From an uncultured Clostridia bacterium (GTDB lineage Bacteria > Bacillota > Clostridia > Christensenellales > QALW01), in the NCBI GenBank assembly GCA_934434555.1, contig CAKRZX010000013.1, positions 1-64,000 of the forward strand: DNA of 64,000 nucleotides. The letters are read 5' to 3'. Both the position numbers and the translations under genes were made by a program. The notes beneath the pieces were generated by a model, which had not been told where the DNA came from, ran no database searches, and worked only from the letters and a program-made list of their open reading frames with translations. Positions 55,230 to 63,036 of the stretch are shown here, piece by piece. Every line of letters starts with the position of its first letter. Position 1 is the stretch's first letter.

Positions 55230-56318
55230 TTGACAGAGAAAATTTTTGCGCAGAATTTGAAAGCGGCAAGAAAAGCGGCGGGACTTACCCAAAGAGAACT
55301 TGCCGAGAAAATAGGATATTCGGAAAAGTCGGTAAGCAAGTGGGAATCGGGGAACACGGTTGCGCCGGGTGCAATGCTTCCCGAAATCGCAAGGGTGCTT
55401 TGCACGGATATAGATTCTCTGTTTGCCCAAAACGGCGAGGCGGAATTCTTTTTGGGAATTGACGGCGGCGGCACAAAAACCGAATTTGTTCTTGCCGACA
55501 AAAACGGACGGGAAACAAAGCGGATAACACTTTCGGCGGCGAATCCCGTGGACATCGGCATTGACGGGTGCATTGACCTGCTGCGCCGCGGAATATACGG
55601 CGTGTGCGGCATGACGCTTATAAGAAAAACCTCGCTTTACGCGGGCATTGCGGGCGGCAGCGTGGGCGATAACGCCGAAAAAATCAAAAAGGCGCTTAAA
55701 CCTCTCGGATTTTTAAGCGTGGGCGTGGGCAGTGACATCGTAACCGCTTATGCCGCGGGGCTCGGCAGCAGCGACGGTATTTCGGTAATAATGGGCACAG
55801 GGTCGGTTGTGTATGCAAAGTGCAAAGGAGAGAGCTTCCGTATGGGCGGATACGGCTATATTTTCGGTGACCCGGGAAGCGGTTTTGATATAGGACGAGA
55901 CGGAATAATTGCAAGCCTTAAAGCGGAAGAGGGAAGAGAAAAAGACACGGTCTTGCTTAAAAAAATCAAAAAGAAGTATAATTCCGATGTGTTTTCGGCA
56001 CTGCCGATTTTCTACCGTGACGGGCGGCGGGAGATTGCCTCGGTTGCGCCCCTTGTGTTTGAGGCGGAAGCGGAAGGCGATACAACGGCGAAAGAAATTT
56101 TGGAAAATAATATGCGCAAACTTGCTGAAATCATAAATACAGCGGCAAAAAAGTTCAGCGGCGAAACGCGGGCGGTGCTTTCGGGCTCGATTTCGCGGCA
56201 GTTTGAAACGGTAAAAAAATATCTTTTGCCGCACACCGACAAAAAAGTGCGGGTGGAATTATCGTTGCGTACACCTGTTGAGGGCGCATTGATACTTGCG
56301 GGGGCAAAATTGAAATGA
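55230..56318 (+). CDS. XRE HTH fused to a MurK-like BadF/BadG-family sugar kinase
   Basis: 362 residues. Residues 3-62 are an XRE helix-turn-helix (NLKAARKAAGLTQRELAEKI, SVSKWESGNTVAP). From about 72 an ASKHA kinase begins: phosphate-1 loop GIDGGGTKTEF (76-86), SDIVTAYAAGL, MGTGSVVYAK and GYIFGDPGSGFDIG are diagnostic of the BadF/BadG N-acetylglucosamine/MurNAc kinase group. It starts at TTG behind GAAAGGG and overlaps murQ by 4 bases. It probably phosphorylates MurNAc or GlcNAc. The HTH may let substrate or product binding control its own operon. Confidence 0.85.
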   Translation: MTEKIFAQNLKAARKAAGLTQRELAEKIGYSEKSVSKWESGNTVAPGAMLPEIARVLCTDIDSLFAQNGEAEFFLGIDGGGTKTEFVLADKNGRETKRITLSAANPVDIGIDGCIDLLRRGIYGVCGMTLIRKTSLYAGIAGGSVGDNAEKIKKALKPLGFLSVGVGSDIVTAYAAGLGSSDGISVIMGTGSVVYAKCKGESFRMGGYGYIFGDPGSGFDIGRDGIIASLKAEEGREKDTVLLKKIKKKYNSDVFSALPIFYRDGRREIASVAPLVFEAEAEGDTTAKEILENNMRKLAEIINTAAKKFSGETRAVLSGSISRQFETVKKYLLPHTDKKVRVELSLRTPVEGALILAGAKLK

Positions 56319-57130
56319 ACAAAACGGAAATGATAAATAAGAACACGGTAAACATAGATAAAATGACCGCGGAAGAAATCGTGAGAGTTATGCAGGAAGA
56401 AAATTATAATTCCGTGCGTGCGATAGACGGCGCAAAGGCGGAAATTGCGCGAGCCATAGACGCTGCGGCGGAGAGTATTTCCCGCGGGGGACGACTTTTT
56501 TACGTTGGTGCGGGAACGTCGGGGAGACTTGGAGTGCTTGACGCTGCTGAATGTCCGCCTACGTTCGGAGTTTCTCAAAATACGGTTATCGGCATAATTG
56601 CCGGGGGCGAAAAGTGCCTGACCCGCGCCGCCGAAAACGAAGAGGATAACCGCGAAAAGGGCAGAACGGATTTGGAAAAGTACAACATTACAAAAATCGA
56701 TACCGTTGTGGGAATATCTGCGTCCGGCGGCGCGGAATACGTTGCGGGAGCACTTGAATATGCAAATTCCGCAGGCGCGGTAACCGTAAGTATTGCAAAT
56801 AATTTTGATACGAAAATCGAAAAAAACGCGCAAATAAACATCGTTGCCGACACGGGCGCAGAGGTTATTGCCGGTTCGACACGCCTTAAAGCGGGAAACG
56901 CGCAGAAAATGATTCTCAATATGATTTCCACCGGTGCTATGGTGCGCACAGGCAAGGTGTACGGGAATTTAATGATAAACCTGAAACCGTCAAACGAAAA
57001 ACTCACGCGCCGCACGGTGCAAATTGTAGAAAGCCTTACCGGCGCGGACGAAATAACGGCGAGAAAGGCGCTTGAAAGCGGAAGCCGGGACATTCGTACC
57101 GCGATAAAGGTGATTGAAAATGAAAAGTGA
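56315..57130 (+). CDS. murQ: N-acetylmuramic acid 6-phosphate etherase
   Basis: 271 residues, a little shorter than the usual 300 because the C-terminus is trimmed. The SIS-type fold has FYVGAGTSGRLGVLDAAECPPTFG (in parts, about 64-87), ISASGGAEYVAGAL (about 138) and TGAEVIAGSTRLKAGNAQKMILN (about 183-205). It cleaves the lactyl ether of MurNAc-6-P to give GlcNAc-6-P, the product of the upstream kinase being its substrate. The start is ATGA-coupled to that kinase. Confidence 0.95.
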   Translation: MNKTEMINKNTVNIDKMTAEEIVRVMQEENYNSVRAIDGAKAEIARAIDAAAESISRGGRLFYVGAGTSGRLGVLDAAECPPTFGVSQNTVIGIIAGGEKCLTRAAENEEDNREKGRTDLEKYNITKIDTVVGISASGGAEYVAGALEYANSAGAVTVSIANNFDTKIEKNAQINIVADTGAEVIAGSTRLKAGNAQKMILNMISTGAMVRTGKVYGNLMINLKPSNEKLTRRTVQIVESLTGADEITARKALESGSRDIRTAIKVIENEK

Positions 57131-58772
57131 AGTTAAAATAAATGGCGGCATACCGTCGATTTTTATTGACGGAAAAAAGATAAACGCAAGCGCGTATATG
57201 ACGTATTTTGATGAAAATTCACGCGTAGGGGATTTCGCAAAAAGGGGCTACAAACTGTTTTCCGTATGCGCGTATTTTTCGGATTTGCCCATAAACGAAT
57301 ACAGCGGATTTACGCCGTGCAGAGGAAACGGAATATTCGATTTTGAAGAGGATTATTCCGAATTTGATAAAAATGTGCGGGCAGTGCTTGAAAAATGCCC
57401 CGACGCGTATATTTTCCCGCGCGTGTACATAACAATGCCGCGAAAGTGGACGGAAGAAAATCCGCAGGAAGTCGGAAAATCAACGATAACGCTCACCGGC
57501 AGGGAACTTTTGTACAGTAAAAAATTCCGCCGTGACGGCGGCGAATTGTTGAAAAAATTCATTCATCACACGGAAAACAGCGATTATGCGGAAAATATAA
57601 TCGGCTATCAGGTGTCAGGCGGGCAGACGCAGGAATGGTTTTATTTCGACCTTAACGGCGGATTCTGCGAAAATGCCTTGCCGTATTTTAAGGAATATAT
57701 GCTTAAAAAGGGCATAGAAGTTTCGGATTTGCCCGATAAACCCGACAAAGACTATTATCTTTTTGCCAACGAAAGTGCTGCGGACACGGTTGAATATTTT
57801 GCAAAAATCGCAAAACAGGCGGGAGGCAAAATCGTAGGCACGTTTTACGGGTATTCGGTTGAGGTGGATAACCCCGGTTTCGGTACCCACGCACTGAACA
57901 AAATAATAGACAGTCCGTATATCGACTTTTTCTGTTCGCCCGTTTCATACCGCGATTTGCGGGCGCTGAAAAAAGATTCAGCGGATATGATTCCGCGTGC
58001 ATCGGTTTGCGCACGGGGGAAAATGTATTTCACCGAGGCGGATATACGAACCCATTTGTCCGATTATCCCGAAAAATCACGAAAGGATATTAAACTTCCC
58101 GTGCCATATCGGGGCGCTGTCTGGAAAGGCGGAAATGATACAAAAGACGATATTCTTCATTTGAAAAAGACCCTTGCAAAGTGTCTCTGCTCAGGCAAGG
58201 CGCTTTGGTGGTTTGATATGTGGGGCGGCTGGTATGATTCGGTAATTGACGTGATGGAAGAATATAACCGCATTCTGAACCTGCCGGGCGGGTCATATTC
58301 CTCAAAAAAATGCAAAGCCGCAGTTTTTATTGATGAATCCGCCCCAAAAGGGGAATTGTGCATAACGGTTGCAGCCTGCGGTGTGCCGTACGATATTTTT
58401 CTTGCACAGGACTATCCGCTGGCGAGGGATTACGGACTGTTTATTTCGCTTGCAGAAAATAATGAAGATATGCTCATATATGCACAAAATAACAATATAC
58501 CATGCTTTTGCGCAGCAAATATGAATAAAGACGAAATTTCACGCGCGATAGACAGTTGCCGGTTTACGCGGGTGAACGGAGAGAACATAGTGTATCTGGG
58601 CAACGGATTTCTTGCCCTGCACGGTGTGAAAACGGGCGAAACCCGACTTTGTTTTGATAAAAAAGCCCGTTTGACCGACGTTGAAAACGAAAAACATTCC
58701 TTTGAAGGGGAAATAATTTCGGTATTTATAAACGAATGCGAAACGGCAATTTTTAAGATTGAGGAAGTATAA
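57120..58772 (+). CDS. GH42-like putative glycoside hydrolase
   Basis: 550 residues. An N-terminal TIM-barrel region (about 15-370) has GGIPSIFIDGKKINASAYMTYFD, YIFPRVYITMP, YQVSGGQTQEWFYFD (about 165, candidate acid/base region) and ALWWFDMWGGWYD (about 362), a layout like GH42-type enzymes but with low similarity. A C-terminal alpha/beta domain (about 395-520) resembles a GH42 trimerisation domain. No signal peptide, so it is cytoplasmic. Overlapping murQ by 11 bases, it may act on imported muropeptide sugars. The exact family is uncertain. Confidence 0.65.
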   Translation: MKSEVKINGGIPSIFIDGKKINASAYMTYFDENSRVGDFAKRGYKLFSVCAYFSDLPINEYSGFTPCRGNGIFDFEEDYSEFDKNVRAVLEKCPDAYIFPRVYITMPRKWTEENPQEVGKSTITLTGRELLYSKKFRRDGGELLKKFIHHTENSDYAENIIGYQVSGGQTQEWFYFDLNGGFCENALPYFKEYMLKKGIEVSDLPDKPDKDYYLFANESAADTVEYFAKIAKQAGGKIVGTFYGYSVEVDNPGFGTHALNKIIDSPYIDFFCSPVSYRDLRALKKDSADMIPRASVCARGKMYFTEADIRTHLSDYPEKSRKDIKLPVPYRGAVWKGGNDTKDDILHLKKTLAKCLCSGKALWWFDMWGGWYDSVIDVMEEYNRILNLPGGSYSSKKCKAAVFIDESAPKGELCITVAACGVPYDIFLAQDYPLARDYGLFISLAENNEDMLIYAQNNNIPCFCAANMNKDEISRAIDSCRFTRVNGENIVYLGNGFLALHGVKTGETRLCFDKKARLTDVENEKHSFEGEIISVFINECETAIFKIEEV

Positions 58773-58785
58773 TTTGTGCAAAAAG

Positions 58786-58816
58786 ACACACCATAAAAAA
58801 AGAGGTGTGTTTTTTT
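58786..58816 (+). terminator. Terminator of the MurNAc operon
   Basis: ACACACC (58786-58792) pairs with GGTGTGT (58804-58810), followed by TTTTTTATG. Confidence 0.85.
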
Positions 58817-58915
58817 ATGCAAAAAAGTAAAGTGTATTTTTCGGATTTGACGGCAAAAAATCTTCCCGAGGAAAACGAAGTAAGGTACAAAATCAAAAAG
58901 GAGCGTGTAAGGTAA
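58817..58915 (+). CDS. Possible 32-residue peptide coupled to spoVAC
   Basis: MQKSKVYFSDLTAKNL begins right after the upstream terminator and ends in TAATG shared with the spoVAC start. The first ten residues resemble the N-terminus of DUF362 proteins (SKVYFTDL), so this could be a remnant of such a gene. It has no evident ribosome site of its own, but the T-run separates it from any upstream message. Confidence 0.35.
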   Translation: MQKSKVYFSDLTAKNLPEENEVRYKIKKERVR

Positions 58916-59370
58916 TGGAAAAACAGCAGGAATACATTGCGCGCGTTTCGCGGATTATGCCCAAAAGCAGTATCAGATATAACTGTTTCAAGGCGTTTTT
59001 TGTTGGCGGAACAATCTGTCTTTTAGGCGAAATTGTGCGAACGGTGCTTAAAATGTTTGATATAACCGATACGGCAAATGCGGCGTGGACAAGCGTAATA
59101 ATGATATTTTTAGGTGCGCTTTTAACGGGGCTTGGCGTATACGATAAAATAGGAAAATTCGGCGGTGCGGGCGCGCTTGTGCCAATAACGGGCTTTGCCA
59201 ACGGCATAACGAGCCCGGCAATGGAATTCAAAACCGAGGGCTATGTTCTTGGTTTGGGCGCAAAAATGTTTATTATCGCGGGTCCCGTAATCGTGTACGG
59301 CACTCTTGCGTCAAGCCTTGCGGGGCTGATATACTATATTATAATGCTTATTCAGGGGGCGGGCGTATGA
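58915..59370 (+). CDS. spoVAC: Stage V sporulation protein AC
   Basis: 151 residues with four or five membrane helices. It has the SpoVAC features NCFKAFFVGGTICLLGE, LGVYDKIGKFGGAGALVPITGFANG and FKTEGYVLGLGAKMF, with PKSSIRYNC near the N-terminus. It forms the dipicolinate/Ca channel of the spore inner membrane, with mechanosensitive-like behaviour in Bacillus. AAGGAG precedes ATG. Expected to be expressed in the forespore by SigG. Confidence 0.94.
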   Translation: MEKQQEYIARVSRIMPKSSIRYNCFKAFFVGGTICLLGEIVRTVLKMFDITDTANAAWTSVIMIFLGALLTGLGVYDKIGKFGGAGALVPITGFANGITSPAMEFKTEGYVLGLGAKMFIIAGPVIVYGTLASSLAGLIYYIIMLIQGAGV

Positions 59371-60359
59371 GAACTTATTCATTTTCCCGCGGAGCGTATC
59401 TTAAATGCGGCGCGGCAATAGGCGGAAAAAAAGAGGGCGAGGGACCGCTGAAAGATTATTTCGATATCATTCTTGCCGATGACAAGTGGGTCGAGAAAAG
59501 TTTTGAAAAAGCAGAGCGGAAGATGTTTTTTGAAGCGTTGCAGACCGCAAAAATAAAGGCGGGGCTGAACGATGAGGACGTCGATGCGGTTGTGGGCGGC
59601 GATTTGCTGAATCAGATAATTTCCGCAAGTTTTGCGGTGCGTGGCTTGGATATTCCCTTTTTCGGCGTGTACGGTGCGTGTTCCACAATATGCGAATCGA
59701 TTTTGCTGGCTTCCTGTCTTGTTGACGGCGGGTTTGCAAAAAATATTCTCTGCGCGGCAAGTTCGCACTTTGCAAGCGCCGAGCGTCAGTACCGTTTTCC
59801 CTTGGAATACGGTTCGCAGCCGTCGCCAACAAGTCAGTGGACGGTTACGGGCGCGGGTTGCAGCGTTGTAACAAGCGAGAAATCCCCCGTGCGCATTGCG
59901 GGCGGAACAGTGGGAAAAATAGTTGATATGGGCATAAAGGACGCCAACAATATGGGCGCGGCAATGGCGCCCGCCGCGGCGGACACGGTAAGCGCATTTT
60001 TGCGGGACACGCAGACCGAACCCGACGACTACGACCTTATTTTGACGGGCGATTTAGGTAAACTGGGCAAGGAACTTTTCATTATGCTTATGAAAGACGA
60101 GGGATACGACGTGGGAAATGTGTACAACGACTGCGGCTGTATGATTTTCTATCCCGAACAGACCGCGCCTATGGGGGCAAGCGGGTGCGGCTGCGCTGCA
60201 ACGGTGTTTAACGGCGCAGTTTTAAGCAGTATGCTTTCGGGCAAGACAAAAAATGTTATTCTTGCGGCAACGGGCGCGATGTTAAGCCCGGTAAGTTCCT
60301 GTCAGGGAGAAAATATTCCCGGCATATCGTATGCGCTTAATTTCAGGAGGGAAGTATGA
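59367..60359 (+). CDS. spoVAD: Stage V sporulation protein AD
   Basis: 330 residues with a thiolase-like fold. VVGGDLLNQIISASFAVRG, PFFGVYGACSTICESILLAS (about 95), SSHFASAERQYRFPLEYG and GCMIFYPEQTAPMGASGCGCAATV are diagnostic. A Cys lies at the thiolase nucleophile position (ACST), although the family binds DPA rather than acting as a thiolase. It overlaps spoVAC by 4 bases and spoVAE by 4. Confidence 0.95.
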   Translation: MRTYSFSRGAYLKCGAAIGGKKEGEGPLKDYFDIILADDKWVEKSFEKAERKMFFEALQTAKIKAGLNDEDVDAVVGGDLLNQIISASFAVRGLDIPFFGVYGACSTICESILLASCLVDGGFAKNILCAASSHFASAERQYRFPLEYGSQPSPTSQWTVTGAGCSVVTSEKSPVRIAGGTVGKIVDMGIKDANNMGAAMAPAAADTVSAFLRDTQTEPDDYDLILTGDLGKLGKELFIMLMKDEGYDVGNVYNDCGCMIFYPEQTAPMGASGCGCAATVFNGAVLSSMLSGKTKNVILAATGAMLSPVSSCQGENIPGISYALNFRREV

Positions 60360-60709
60360 ATTTTGTTTATGCGTTCATTGCGGGCGGGCTGATTTGCGTT
60401 ATCGGGCAGATTTTAATTGACCGCACAAAACTCACACCCGCAAGAATAATGGTTGGGTATGTTGTTGTGGGCGTGGTTTTAGGCTCGTTCGGGCTGTATG
60501 ACAAACTTGTGGATTTTGCGGGCGCGGGTGCAACCGTTCCCCTTGCGGGATTCGGAAACTCCCTTGTAAAGGGTGTAATACAGGCGGTTGAAGAAAAGGG
60601 CGCGCTGGGAATTTTAACGGGACACCTTTCGGCAACGTCTGCGGGAATAGCCGCGGCAATAATTTTCGGCTACCTTAACGCGGTGATTTTTTCGCCGAAA
60701 GAAAAATAA
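60356..60709 (+). CDS. spoVAE: Stage V sporulation protein AE
   Basis: 117 residues, homologous to the membrane core of SpoVAC: FIAGGLICVIGQILIDRTKL, FGLYDKLVDFAGAGATVPLAGFGNSLVKG and HLSATSAGIAAAIIFGYL. It completes the C-D-E unit needed for dipicolinate uptake and release. ATGA overlap with spoVAD. The A, B and F genes of the longer Bacillus operon are absent, as in most Clostridia. Confidence 0.94.
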   Translation: MNFVYAFIAGGLICVIGQILIDRTKLTPARIMVGYVVVGVVLGSFGLYDKLVDFAGAGATVPLAGFGNSLVKGVIQAVEEKGALGILTGHLSATSAGIAAAIIFGYLNAVIFSPKEK

Positions 60710-60727
60710 AGTGATTTTATAAAGCGG

Positions 60728-60772
60728 AAAAACGGTACGGCTCTGGAAATGGGGAAGTACCGTTTTTTTTTA
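60728..60772 (+). terminator. Terminator of the spoVA operon
   Basis: AAAACGGTAC pairs with GTACCGTTTT around a 17-base loop, followed by TTTTTT. Confidence 0.85.
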
Positions 60773-60791
60773 AGTAAAAAGCATCAAAACA

Positions 60792-60862
60792 TCAATAAGT
60801 TTTGCGGATACAAATCGCAAAAGTATCAAAAGTCAATAAGTTTTGCGGTTATAAACCGCAAA
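60792..60862 (+). repeat. Direct repeat with hairpins
   Basis: TCAATAAGTTTTGCGG occurs at 60792-60807 and 60833-60848, 41 bases apart. Each copy begins a stem: TTTTGCG/CGCAAAA in the first and the 10-bp perfect TTTTGCGGTT/AACCGCAAAA in the second. The rest of 60710-61067 holds no gene except the XRE relic at 60911-60964. Confidence 0.7.
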
Positions 60863-60910
60863 ACTATTATAAAAAACAATTTTTTGCGGATATATTCCGA
60901 TAAAAGAACT

Positions 60911-60964
60911 TTATTTGTCCGTTTTTAAGATTTTATCGGGAAACACGCTTGCGGTGATTGGACA
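60911..60964 (-). pseudogene. 3' relic of an XRE regulator gene
   Basis: The minus strand encodes ITASVFPDKILKTDK, nearly identical to the C-terminus ITASVFPDKVLKR of the intact regulator at 61677-61946. The DNA ATCGGGAAACACGCTTGCGG is shared exactly. The body of the gene is missing. Confidence 0.8.
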
Positions 60965-61067
60965 ATTTGAATTTGTACTGATAAAAACGGAAACAGCGTG
61001 CTGTTTGTGTGCACGCTGTTTATCAATTTTGCAAAACATGCCTTGATGTTTTGGTTGTTTTCGCTTT

Positions 61068-61298
61068 TCAGTCATCTTCAAGCAGTTTTGACGGCGGAAC
61101 TTTAAGTACCTGCGCAATTTTGAACAGCGTTTCCAAAGAAACACCCCTCACGGTGCCGGTACCCTCAATTTGACCGACAAAACTAACGCTTTTTCCGATA
61201 AGTTCTGCAAAGTATTCCTGTGTGAAACCGGCTTTGCGCCTGAAATATGCAATTTTCAAACCGAGTGTTATATATTTCTCCGGGAATTCTGTTTTCAT
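61068..61298 (-). CDS. XRE-family regulator A
   Basis: 76 residues, mostly HTH (LGLKIAYFRRKAGFTQEYFAEL, then GKSVSFVGQIEGTGTVRGVSL), with IAQVLKVPPSKLLED at the end. GAGGG precedes ATG. It is divergent from the truncated SLOG gene at 61546, mirroring the intact pair at 62002/62469. Sequence just past its stop resembles the decayed 3' end of the regulator C gene, so it is the remains of an older copy of the module. Confidence 0.85.
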   Translation of the reverse strand: MKTEFPEKYITLGLKIAYFRRKAGFTQEYFAELIGKSVSFVGQIEGTGTVRGVSLETLFKIAQVLKVPPSKLLEDD

Positions 61299-61378
61299 TG
61301 CTGTCCCTCACAGTTTTCATCTGTGATTATTATAGCAAAAAACAGAAGAAATTATTATTACCTACAAGTACAAATTTC

Positions 61379-61407
61379 TTTACTTCAAGTGAAAGATGAT
61401 GTATAAT
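61379..61407 (+). promoter_or_regulatory. Promoter reading toward the truncated SLOG gene
   Basis: TTTACT (61379-61384), 17-bp spacer, TATAAT (61402-61407). Short ACTTCAAGT-type elements around the -35 may be regulator sites. Confidence 0.6.
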
Positions 61408-61545
61408 AGTTAAATGTTAATGCGCTTGAAAGCGCAAGGCTGAAATTTTATTTTTGCGTCGGTTTACGTTTGACGCGGGAGTTATATTGCCGTCAACGGT
61501 TGTGTTGACGTTTTTGAAGGCTTTAATGAATAGGAGAACCATACC

Positions 61546-61674
61546 ATGCACAACACCTGTTCTTTTTTCGGTCACAGGAAAATTAAAAAAACCGAAAGGT
61601 TAAAATCGGAATTAAAAAAAGTGATGCTTGATAATATAAAACCCGTTCTTCATGAATTAAGAAGAACGGGGTGA
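61546..61674 (+). pseudogene. Truncated copy of the SLOG-family gene
   Basis: 42 codons. The first 28 (MHNTCSFFGHRKI, LKSELKKVML) match the intact gene at 62469 almost exactly, including the upstream AACCATACC leader. It then runs into unrelated codons that are the terminator of the converging regulator gene. Only the nucleotide-binding start of the fold remains. Confidence 0.85.
61636..61670 (-). terminator. Terminator of XRE regulator B
   Basis: CCCGTTCTT (61642-61650) pairs with AAGAACGGG (61662-61670). On the minus strand the stem is followed by TTTTATATT. Confidence 0.7.
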
Positions 61675-61676
61675 AG

Positions 61677-61946
61677 TTATCTTTTAAGAACTTTATCGGG
61701 AAACACGCTTGCGGTGATTAAATCTGCGGGGTCAATGTCCAAAGCGTCAGCAATATTGAAGAACACGTCCAACGAAAACGGACGGACAAGATTCGGCGCT
61801 TCAATGGCACTTAAATGTGCACGGCTTATATTTGCCTTTTCAGCAAGTTGTTCTTGTGACATTCCACGCATTTTTCTTAATGCACTAATGGCAATGCCTA
61901 ACTGAATGAACCTGTCGCGATTTTTGAAATCTGTTTTCTTGCTCAC
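61677..61946 (-). CDS. XRE-family regulator B
   Basis: 89 residues. HTH: LGIAISALRKMRGMSQEQLAEK, then ANISRAHLSAIEAPNLVRPFSL, then NIADALDIDPADLI. GTG start at 61946 with AAGGAAGG 6 bases ahead; the frame opens earlier but without a ribosome site. A relic of a second copy lies at 60911-60964. Probably a transcriptional repressor in the SLOG module. Confidence 0.85.
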   Translation of the reverse strand: MSKKTDFKNRDRFIQLGIAISALRKMRGMSQEQLAEKANISRAHLSAIEAPNLVRPFSLDVFFNIADALDIDPADLITASVFPDKVLKR

Positions 61947-61967
61947 AAAAATCCTTCCTTTCAAGCA

Positions 61968-61993
61968 CACAAAAACAGCGTGCTGTTTTTGTG
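61968..61993 (-). terminator. Terminator-like hairpin of XRE regulator C
   Basis: CACAAAAACAGC (61968-61979) pairs with GCTGTTTTTGTG (61982-61993). A sequence-related hairpin lies near 60990-61022 in the decayed module copy. Confidence 0.65.
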
Positions 61994-62001
61994 CACGCCG
62001 T

Positions 62002-62337
62002 TTATTTGTTTCGTAAAATATGTTTTGTTGCTTTTATTATTTCTGCAACGGATTTCAATTCATCAGGTGTACAGTCCGAAAGTATATCGTCAATTATTTT
62101 GCTTGAAATATGTGCACTTTTTATAAGACTGCCGTATACAACTTCGTCAAGCGAAACATTAAGCGCATTTGCAATACTTACAAGTGTGGGCAGGCTGAGT
62201 TTTGTTGCAGCGCGCTCAATATGGGAAATGTTTGACGGCTCAATTTCGGATTCTTCGGCAAGCCTTGCCTGTGACCAACCTTTTGCTTTGCGAAGTTCTC
62301 GTATGCGGGTCCCTATTGAAATATAATCTATACTCAT
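62002..62337 (-). CDS. XRE-family regulator C
   Basis: 111 residues. HTH at about 5-60 (IGTRIRELRKAKGWSQARLAEE, then SEIEPSNISHIERAATKLSLP), followed by VSIANALNVSLDEVVYGSL and a C-terminal helical part for dimerisation. ATG 62337 follows GGGGAAAATT. Divergent from the intact SLOG gene across two palindromes (62370-62386, 62402-62418), it should repress that gene and itself. Confidence 0.87.
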   Translation of the reverse strand: MSIDYISIGTRIRELRKAKGWSQARLAEESEIEPSNISHIERAATKLSLPTLVSIANALNVSLDEVVYGSLIKSAHISSKIIDDILSDCTPDELKSVAEIIKATKHILRNK

Positions 62338-62365
62338 AATTTTCCCCAAAATCTATTTTTTTATA

Positions 62366-62418
62366 TTGTATATCTTATTAGGATATGTTAAAATAACGTA
62401 TATATCCTAAAAGGATAT
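62366..62418 (+). promoter_or_regulatory. SLOG-gene promoter with two palindromic operators
   Basis: TTGTAT (62366-62371), 17-bp spacer, TAAAAT (62389-62394). ATATCTT-ATT-AGGATAT (62370-62386, one mismatch) covers the spacer. ATATCCT-AAA-AGGATAT (62402-62418, perfect) covers the start site. Confidence 0.8.
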
Positions 62419-62468
62419 GCAGTAATAAAAAATATAATTTATTTAAGCAAAAGAGAGGTAACCATACC

Positions 62469-62957
62469 ATGCACAACACGTGTTCTTTTTTCGGTCACAG
62501 GAAAATTGAAAAAAACGAAAAGTTGAAATCGGAATTGAAAAAAGTGATTCTTGAACTGATTACGGAAAAAAATGTAGATACATTTCTTTTCGGAAGCAGA
62601 AGCGAGTTTGATGAACTGTGCTACGAAACGGTCAGCGAAATGAAAGACTTATATCCGCATATCAGGCGCGTTTACGTTCGGGCGGAGTACCCGTATATAG
62701 ACGAAGAGTACCGAAACTATCTTCTTAAAAGTTATGAAGATACGTATTATCCCGAAAGAATTGTCGGCGCGGGCAAGGCGGTGTATGCGGAGCGCAATTA
62801 TGAAATGGTCGATAAAAGCGCAATTTGCGTCGTTTACTTATGCGGGCAGACAAAATATAAAAGCGGAACCAAAATGGCTGCGGATTACGCACAAAGAAAA
62901 GGTAAGGAAGTTATTTACATCGGCAATGCAACATCGATTTCAACGGATTTGTGTTGA
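62469..62957 (+). CDS. SLOG-family (YpsA/DUF1273-like) protein
   Basis: 162 residues. It starts with SFFGHRKI, the Rossmann-like nucleotide-binding motif of YpsA-type SLOG proteins, followed by FLFGSRSEFDELCYETV and, near the end, SAICVVYLCGQ and GTKMAADYAQRKGKEVIYI. SLOG proteins bind nucleotides or ADP-ribose-like signals and often act as sensors in stress or defence systems. Pairing with a tightly operator-controlled XRE regulator supports a conditional role here. Confidence 0.82.
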   Translation: MHNTCSFFGHRKIEKNEKLKSELKKVILELITEKNVDTFLFGSRSEFDELCYETVSEMKDLYPHIRRVYVRAEYPYIDEEYRNYLLKSYEDTYYPERIVGAGKAVYAERNYEMVDKSAICVVYLCGQTKYKSGTKMAADYAQRKGKEVIYIGNATSISTDLC

Positions 62958-62982
62958 CATTATTAAGAAAATGTGATATCAT
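62954..62982 (+). promoter_or_regulatory. Promoter of the polysaccharide-biosynthesis gene
   Basis: TTGACA (62954-62959), 17-bp spacer, TATCAT (62977-62982) with an extended TGA directly before the -10. Confidence 0.85.
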
Positions 62983-63036
62983 ACTGCGTGGTCAAAAAAT
63001 ATTCTGCATAAATCAATTTACATCGGAAGTATTATA

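Noticed and set aside
60911..61144. 77-codon minus-strand frame
   Set aside because: Only its last 17 codons match a real protein (the C-terminus of regulator B); the rest is unrelated and crosses a hairpin. Kept only as a relic at 60911-60964.
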